This document shows positions 11,706 to 15,220 of a stretch of 15,220 nucleotides of DNA, in pieces. Below the pieces are notes generated by a model. That model was not told the origin of the DNA and ran no database searches. It saw only the letters and a program-made list of their open reading frames with translations. The DNA is from Streptomyces sp. NRRL WC-3549. GTDB lineage: Bacteria > Actinomycetota > Actinomycetes > Streptomycetales > Streptomycetaceae. The position numbers were made by a program, and so were the translations under genes. The stretch spans positions 8,113 through 23,332 of the forward strand of contig NZ_KL585408.1 in NCBI RefSeq assembly GCF_000721935.1, given 5' to 3'. Position 1 is the stretch's first letter. Each line of letters begins with the position of its first letter.

Positions 11706-12401
11706 TCAGTCCCGGTCCACCACGGCCGTGACCAGTACGGCGACCGTGGGGCGGCCCTCCACGGCCGCGGCCACCGCCCCGCGCACCGCCCGGGCGACGT
11801 CGAGGGCCCGGTGGTCCGCCTCCGTCGCGAGCTCCACGCGGACATGGCCTTCCGCGATGTGCACCGCGCTGCCCAGCACCCGGGTCAGGGCCGCGACCCC
11901 GGGCACGCCGGCGGCCGCGGCCCCGGCGGCCCCGTCCGGCTCGGCCGCACGGAGGTCGACGGGCGCCGGTGGTGTCCGGGCCGGCTCCTCCTCGAGCAAC
12001 TCGGACACCTGGAGGTCCACCTCCTCGACCTCCAGACCGAGCCGGGTGGCCGCCGCCGTCGCCAGCGCCGCCCGCAGGGTCTGTGCCGTCGCGTGCAGCG
12101 GGTGCCGTGCCGTGGTCGCGAAACCGGCCTCGATCCGCAGCGGTCCGGGAGGCAGCGCGCTGGGCGGCCCAGGAACCGCGGGCGTACGGGGGTTCTCCGG
12201 GTCGGCCGGGGCGATCCTCAGCCGGCCCAGTACCGAGCCCGTGTCCGCCGCCGCCTCCCGTAGTACCGCCTCCGCGGCCCGCTCGGCGATCCACGCCCCG
12301 TCATCGGCACCGCCCAGCGGCAGCAGCCTGCCGAGGCCGAGTCTCCGGCGTACCGCCGCGGTCCATCCATCGGCCCGGTGGGGGCCCTCAGCCGTTGTCA
12401 T
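11706..12401 (-). CDS. Asp23-like protein, degenerate tandem (often labelled nucleopolyhedrovirus P10 family)
   Basis: A 231-aa soluble protein divergent from the Asp23 operon. I recall streptomycete homologues carrying the label nucleopolyhedrovirus P10 family, which says little about function. Compared by eye with the Asp23 protein encoded at 12496, it contains a full Asp23-like unit. WIAERAAEAVLREAAADTGS (37-56) matches TIADGVVEKIAGMAARDV, and LGLEVEEVDLQVSEL (121-135) matches TGLEVVEVNIAVSDV. A second, shorter unit is at about 164-230: GVPGVAALTRVLG resembles DVMGVHAMGSGISRTLG, and VRVELATEADHRALDVARAV resembles the IVVEYGEAIADVAAEV segment. The two are joined by a Pro/Ala-rich linker. 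The ATG at 12401 follows GGGGGA very closely. A TTGCCG-N16-TACGGC promoter (12413-12440) would give a near-leaderless transcript. It is probably a partner or regulator in the envelope-stress complex. Confidence 0.82.
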   Translation of the reverse strand: MTTAEGPHRADGWTAAVRRRLGLGRLLPLGGADDGAWIAERAAEAVLREAAADTGSVLGRLRIAPADPENPRTPAVPGPPSALPPGPLRIEAGFATTARHPLHATAQTLRAALATAAATRLGLEVEEVDLQVSELLEEEPARTPPAPVDLRAAEPDGAAGAAAAGVPGVAALTRVLGSAVHIAEGHVRVELATEADHRALDVARAVRGAVAAAVEGRPTVAVLVTAVVDRD

Positions 12402-12495
12402 TCCCCCAGCCTGCCGTATCCACGGCGCGGGACACGGCAAGCGCACTTACGGTGACAGCAGAAGTCCAACCTTGCCCCCGAAGGGAAGAGCGGCG
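12402..12495. promoter_or_regulatory. Divergent promoter region of the Asp23 cluster
   Basis: Ninety-four bp separate the minus-strand Asp23-like gene from the plus-strand Asp23 operon. For the minus strand, TTGCCG (12435-12440) and TACGGC (12413-12418) are spaced by 16 nt. For the plus strand, TACGGT (12448-12453) is a possible -10 with no clear -35. I see no match to a SigB/SigH-type stress promoter. Shared control of both directions is plausible. Confidence 0.4.
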
Positions 12496-12990
12496 ATGAC
12501 CGAGACCCCACAGCGGAACCGGCCCGACAGCCCCGGCAGTGCGTCCGGCGGGGACGACGGACGGGGGAGTTCCCTGAGCAAGCGAGGCGGCGGATCCCCC
12601 GCCGGCCGAGGCCGCACCACCATCGCCGACGGAGTGGTGGAGAAGATCGCCGGAATGGCGGCCCGCGACGTCATGGGTGTCCACGCGATGGGCAGCGGTA
12701 TCTCCCGCACGCTGGGAGCGGTGCGCGACCGTGTCCCCGGCGGCGGGAAGTCCGTGACCCGCGGCGTCAAGGCGGAGGTCGGCGAGTCCCAGGCCGCCCT
12801 CGACCTGGAGATCGTCGTCGAGTACGGCGAGGCGATCGCCGATGTCGCCGCGGAGGTCCGGGAGAACGTCATCGCGGCGGTCGAGCGGATGACCGGCCTG
12901 GAGGTCGTCGAGGTCAACATCGCCGTCAGCGACGTCAAGCTCCCCGACGAGGACGACGACGAGGACGAGTCCGAGTCACGCGTCCAGTAG
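12496..12990 (+). CDS. Asp23/Gls24 family envelope stress response protein
   Basis: A 164-aa Asp23/Gls24 (DUF322) protein. Residues 1-38 are Pro/Gly/Ser-rich and probably disordered. The domain starts at GRTTIADGVVEKIAGMAA (39-56) with the usual D-V-x-G-V motif (58-62), then a Gly-rich loop. The core is ALDLEIVVEYGEAIADVAAE (101-120), VRENVIAAVERMTGLEVVEV (121-140) and NIAVSDVKL. An acidic tail (DEDDDEDESE, 151-160) ends the protein. Members lack catalytic residues; in Staphylococcus aureus Asp23 is an abundant protein tethered to the membrane by AmaP. The ATG at 12496 has GGGAAGAG upstream at acceptable spacing. It is the first gene of a five-gene set whose last gene is AmaP-like, so the same anchoring is expected here. 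Confidence 0.93.
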   Translation: MTETPQRNRPDSPGSASGGDDGRGSSLSKRGGGSPAGRGRTTIADGVVEKIAGMAARDVMGVHAMGSGISRTLGAVRDRVPGGGKSVTRGVKAEVGESQAALDLEIVVEYGEAIADVAAEVRENVIAAVERMTGLEVVEVNIAVSDVKLPDEDDDEDESESRVQ

Positions 12991-13022
12991 TCCTCTCCCC
13001 CCGAGGCAGTTGAGGAGCACAG

Positions 13023-13214
13023 ATGAGCATGGCTGTGGTCGGCCTGATCGCCGGCATGGCGCTCGGCTTCGCCGGGTACTTCGGTGGGTTCGGCGCGTTC
13101 CTGCTGGTCGCCGCGTTGGGAGCGGTCGGCTTCGTCGTCGGCCGCTTCCTGGACGGTGACCTGGAGCCCGGCGACTTCTTCCGGAGTCGCGAGCGCGGCG
13201 AACGGCGGCGGTGA
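13023..13214 (+). CDS. Small DUF2273-like membrane protein of the Asp23 operon
   Basis: A 63-aa protein with two closely spaced Gly/Ala-rich membrane helices, about residues 4-20 (AVVGLIAGMALGFAGYF) and 23-41 (FGAFLLVAALGAVGFVVGR). A charged tail with LDGDLEPGDFFRSRERGERR follows. Small DUF2273 proteins of this form accompany Asp23 and AmaP in Firmicutes and Actinobacteria. The ATG at 13023 has a strong ribosome-binding site (GAGGAG, 5 nt spacing) 32 bp after the Asp23 stop codon. Its own stop overlaps the next start by 4 bp (GTGA). It probably contributes to the membrane platform that holds Asp23; this is inferred from operon position. Confidence 0.88.
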   Translation: MSMAVVGLIAGMALGFAGYFGGFGAFLLVAALGAVGFVVGRFLDGDLEPGDFFRSRERGERRR

Positions 13215-13573
13215 CGGCGGTGACGGCGACGGACGAACGGGTCGCCGCGGCGGACCGTGGCCAGACCCGGATCGCCGACCGGGTCGTCGCGAAGATCGCC
13301 GGGCAGGCGGCGAAGGAGGCCGTCGGCACGTTGCCCGGGGACGCGTCCGCGCCCCGGGCGACGGTCACGGTGCACCGGAACACCGCCCGGGTACAGGTCA
13401 GCGTCGAACTCGGCTATCCGGGTGACATCGGCCGCCGGTGCGGGGCGGTGCGCCGCCGGGTGACCGAGCGGGTGGAGACCCTGGCGGGCATGGACGTACC
13501 CGAGGTGGCGGTGCAGGTCGAGCGGCTGCACGCGGTGGACGCGGGTGCCGGAGCGGAGGGGAACGGCCGATGA
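13211..13573 (+). CDS. Second, shorter Asp23/Gls24-family protein
   Basis: A 120-aa protein that aligns with Asp23. TRIADRVVAKIAGQAAKEAV (19-38) matches the N-terminal helix of the longer copy; TVTVHRNTARVQVSVELGYP (51-70) and GDIGRRCGAVRRRVTERVE cover the strand-helix part; MDVPEVAVQVERLH (94-107) matches the final strand. The D-V-x-G-V loop and the acidic tail of the longer copy are missing, so the two are diverged paralogues rather than a recent duplication. Translation starts at GTG 13211, overlapping the preceding stop (GTGA), and ends in ATGA overlap with the next gene, so coupling is likely. It may form mixed assemblies with the first Asp23 protein. Confidence 0.87.
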   Translation: MTAVTATDERVAAADRGQTRIADRVVAKIAGQAAKEAVGTLPGDASAPRATVTVHRNTARVQVSVELGYPGDIGRRCGAVRRRVTERVETLAGMDVPEVAVQVERLHAVDAGAGAEGNGR

Positions 13574-14253
13574 GCGAGCCCCATGACCCCGAGGCCGGCA
13601 CACGGCGCCCGCCCCCGGACGGCCCGGGCGGGCAGCCCCCCGGCGACGTGCTGGAGGCGGACGCCGACCGGTCGGCCCCCGGTCCCGGTCCCCGGCCGGA
13701 GCACTCCGGCGGACGGGCGAGCCGTTTCCGGTCGGCGCGCCGGATCCCCGCCGTGCTGACGTCCCTGGTGCTCCTGGGAGCCTCCGGACTCCTGCTCTAC
13801 GACATCGCGGCGGTACGGGCCGGCCACCCCGCCATGCAGTGGCGGCGCACGCTCGCCGACGAGCTGGCGACCCGGCGCATCGACGACGTGTGGGTGCTCA
13901 CCGGATCGGCGGTCGCGGCGGCCGTCGGCCTCTGGCTGCTCCTGCTCGCCCTCACCCCCGGGCTGCGCTCGCTGCTGCCGATGCGCCGCGACCAGGAGGG
14001 GGTACGGGCCGCGCTCGACCGGGGCGCCGCCTCGCTCGTGCTGCGCGACCGCGCGGTCGAGGTGGCCGGGGTGCAGTCCGTGCGGGTGAAGGTGCGGCGC
14101 CGCAAGGCCTCCGTGTCGGCGGTCTCCCACTTCCGTGAACTCGACGACGTCCGGGACGACCTGGGCACCGTACTGGGCGCGGGCATCGAGGAGCTGGGGC
14201 TCGCCAGACCGCCCCGGCTGTCCGTGCACGTCCGCCGGCCGAAGAAGGGGTGA
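13570..14253 (+). CDS. DUF6286-like two-helix membrane protein of the Asp23 operon
   Basis: A 227-aa protein with three parts. Residues 1-55 are Pro/Gly-rich and probably cytoplasmic and disordered. Two transmembrane helices follow, about 60-82 (PAVLTSLVLLGASGLLLYDI) and 106-130 (DVWVLTGSAVAAAVGLWLLL onwards), joined by a short loop containing WRRTLADELATRRIDD. The C-terminal domain at about 143-222 has strand-helix-strand elements (VEVAGVQSVRVKVRRRKASV, DDVRDDLGTVLGAGIEELGL, RLSVHVRR) that resemble the Asp23 half-domain. Streptomyces annotation usually calls such proteins DUF6286. The ATG at 13570 overlaps the previous stop (ATGA), and the frame is open further upstream only as overlap with the previous gene. 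It probably anchors the Asp23-type proteins to the membrane. Confidence 0.83.
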   Translation: MSEPHDPEAGTRRPPPDGPGGQPPGDVLEADADRSAPGPGPRPEHSGGRASRFRSARRIPAVLTSLVLLGASGLLLYDIAAVRAGHPAMQWRRTLADELATRRIDDVWVLTGSAVAAAVGLWLLLLALTPGLRSLLPMRRDQEGVRAALDRGAASLVLRDRAVEVAGVQSVRVKVRRRKASVSAVSHFRELDDVRDDLGTVLGAGIEELGLARPPRLSVHVRRPKKG

Positions 14254-14837
14254 GCCGCGTGATCGGAAAGGCCAACCGGGTACTGCTCGGGCTGGCGGGG
14301 CTGATCCTCCTGGTCGTCGGCGGCGGTGTACTCGCCACCGGGCTGGGGGTGTCCGTGCCCTCCTGGTGGCCCTTCGACGGCAAGGGCGACGTCCTGCTCA
14401 GCAAGGGCGACCGCTACCGGTGGCGGGGCGAGGGCTGGTGGTGGCCGACCGTCATCGCGATCCTCGCCGTCCTGGTCCTCGTCGCCCTGTGGTGGCTGCT
14501 GGCCCAGTTGCGCCGCGCGCGGCTGTCCGAAGTGCTGGTCGACAGCGGTGACGGCGAAGGCGCGGTGCTGCGCGGCAAGGCCCTGGAAGGCGCGCTCGGC
14601 GACGAGACCGCCGCGCTGGACGGTGTGGCCGAGTCCAAGGTCCGGCTGGACGGACGGCGGAGGGCGCCCCGGGCCCGGATCCGGTTGCGGCTGGAACCGC
14701 ACGGAGCCCCCGCCCAGGTGCTGCGCGGGCTGTCCGACGAGGCGCTGGCGCACGCGCGGACCTCGGCCGGTCTGGAGGAACTCCCGGCCGAGGTACGGCT
14801 CAAGGCGGTCAAGCACCGCGCCGAGCGGGTGACCTGA
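14250..14837 (+). CDS. amaP: AmaP-like alkaline-shock membrane anchor protein
   Basis: A 195-aa protein with the AmaP layout. A membrane helix at about 10-33 begins with the typical NRVLLGLAGLILLVVGGGVL. A loop of about 30 residues contains SVPSWWPFDGKG and DRYRWRGEGWWWP. A second helix lies at about 66-87 (PTVIAILAVLVLVALWWLLA). A cytoplasmic domain of about 105 residues contains SKVRLDGRRRAPRARIRLRL, a helix (VLRGLSDEALAHARTSAGLE) and a final strand (EVRLKAVK). In S. aureus AmaP recruits Asp23 to the membrane. The start is GTG 14250 in GTGA overlap with the previous stop; GTG 14259, with AAGGGG 8 nt upstream, is an equally possible start three codons later. The stop codon is part of the base of a bidirectional terminator. 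Confidence 0.86.
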   Translation: MSRVIGKANRVLLGLAGLILLVVGGGVLATGLGVSVPSWWPFDGKGDVLLSKGDRYRWRGEGWWWPTVIAILAVLVLVALWWLLAQLRRARLSEVLVDSGDGEGAVLRGKALEGALGDETAALDGVAESKVRLDGRRRAPRARIRLRLEPHGAPAQVLRGLSDEALAHARTSAGLEELPAEVRLKAVKHRAERVT

Positions 14838-14864
14838 CGGACCCCGCTCCGGCCGGGGCCGTCA
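14835..14864. terminator. Bidirectional terminator formed by the two convergent stop codons
   Basis: TGACGG (14835-14840) pairs with CCGTCA (14859-14864). After one bulged A, CCCCG (14842-14846) pairs with CGGGG (14854-14858) around a 7-nt loop. The first three bases are the stop codon of the AmaP-like gene and the last three are the stop codon of the minus-strand SDR gene, so the hairpin occupies the entire gap. Confidence 0.75.
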
Positions 14865-15220
14865 GAAGCCGTGCCGGAAACCGCCGTCGACGGGGACCAT
14901 GACGCCCGTCAGGTACGACGCCGCGGGGGAGAGCAGGAAGGCCGCGGTCTTCCCGAACTCCTCCGGGGTGCCGTAGCGGCGCAGCGGGATGCGCGCCTCG
15001 TTGGCCGTACGGGCCGCCTCCGCGTCGCCGGACAGCGCGTCCAGCTCACGGACGCGGTCCGTGTCGATGCGCGCCGGCAGGACTCCGACGACGCGGATGC
15101 CGAGCGGGCCCAGCTCGTCGGCGAGGGACTTGGCGAAACCGGCGAGCCCCGGCCGCAGGCCGTTGGAGATGGTCAGGCCGGCGATCGGCTCGTGTACGGA
15201 TCCGGAGAGCACGAAGCCGA
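14862..15220 (-). CDS. SDR-family oxidoreductase-like protein, atypical active site (partial, N-terminus off window)
   Basis: The C-terminal 118 residues of a short-chain dehydrogenase/reductase fold. SDR hallmarks: LADELGPLGIRVVGVLPARI with the usual strand and P-x-x-I/V region, the RYGTPEEFGKTAAFLLSPAA segment, and the terminal YLTGVMVPVDGGF. In classical SDRs a Ser is followed 13 residues later by Tyr and 4 further by Lys. Here FVLSGS...ISNGLR has the Ser, but Ser and Arg replace Tyr and Lys. This agrees with a known FabG-like subgroup having an SN-x-x-R motif, from memory, rather than with a mutation. Such proteins may use another catalytic residue or be inactive. The coenzyme-binding Rossmann motif lies outside the window. 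The stop overlaps the shared terminator. Confidence 0.88.
   Translation of the reverse strand, partial: GFVLSGSVHEPIAGLTISNGLRPGLAGFAKSLADELGPLGIRVVGVLPARIDTDRVRELDALSGDAEAARTANEARIPLRRYGTPEEFGKTAAFLLSPAASYLTGVMVPVDGGFRHGF

Noticed and set aside
12402..12495. General-stress sigma-factor promoter for the Asp23 operon
   Set aside because: I looked for a GTTT/GGGTA-type SigB/SigH pattern because the genes are stress-related, and none is present at a plausible position.

Overview
The window is high-GC DNA with strong third-position G/C bias, GTG and ATG starts, 4-bp gene overlaps (ATGA, GTGA) and -10-like boxes placed 5-6 nt before start codons. This is typical of Streptomyces or a close relative. 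No rRNA, tRNA, CRISPR array, prophage or insertion sequence is visible. The content looks like conserved chromosomal core rather than an island.

Layout, left to right. (1) Positions 1-2101, minus strand: a cobalamin-biosynthesis operon, cobD followed by cobQ (cobQ runs off the left edge). It sits behind a B12 (cobalamin) riboswitch with a promoter, and a 22-codon ORF lies between riboswitch and cobD. The cobD coding sequence contains 18 of the 19 bases of the synthetic Tn5/Nextera mosaic-end adapter, exactly where a conserved block of the protein is missing, so this part of the assembly is almost certainly artefactual. (2) 2144-3783, minus strand: a PiT-family phosphate transporter plus a small membrane protein, with a PHO-box-like array upstream and a strong hairpin terminator downstream. 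(3) 3940-7406, plus strand: a class II aldolase-like protein with a probable leaderless promoter, an alpha/beta hydrolase, and an unassigned 457-aa protein. (4) 7421-8308, minus strand: a membrane-anchored neutral zinc metallopeptidase. (5) 8459-11698, plus strand: an ABC-F translation-factor-type ATPase, a 73-aa helix-turn-helix protein and an enoyl-CoA hydratase-like protein. As I recall, the same three families lie together in Mycobacterium tuberculosis (Rv1472/Rv1473/Rv1473A). The ABC-F and HTH genes are each preceded by an 8-codon ORF whose ATG lies just after a -10-like box. (6) 11706-14837: an Asp23/Gls24 envelope-stress cluster. Five plus-strand genes (Asp23, DUF2273-like, second Asp23, DUF6286-like, AmaP-like) overlap or nearly overlap. 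A divergent gene encodes a protein that looks like a degenerate tandem Asp23 protein. (7) 14862-15220, minus strand: the C-terminal part of an SDR-family protein lacking the usual Tyr and Lys of the active site.

How the parts work together: the cob genes should be switched off by cobalamin, the phosphate transporter should respond to phosphate limitation through PhoP, and the Asp23/AmaP genes probably form one membrane-anchored envelope assembly. Most convergent gene ends carry clear stem-loops. The most unusual one, at 14835-14864, is built from the stop codons of both flanking genes. I see no unmistakably novel system. The best candidates for new biology are the expansion of Asp23-like folds in the 11.7-14.8 kb cluster and the short leader ORFs around the ABC-F gene.
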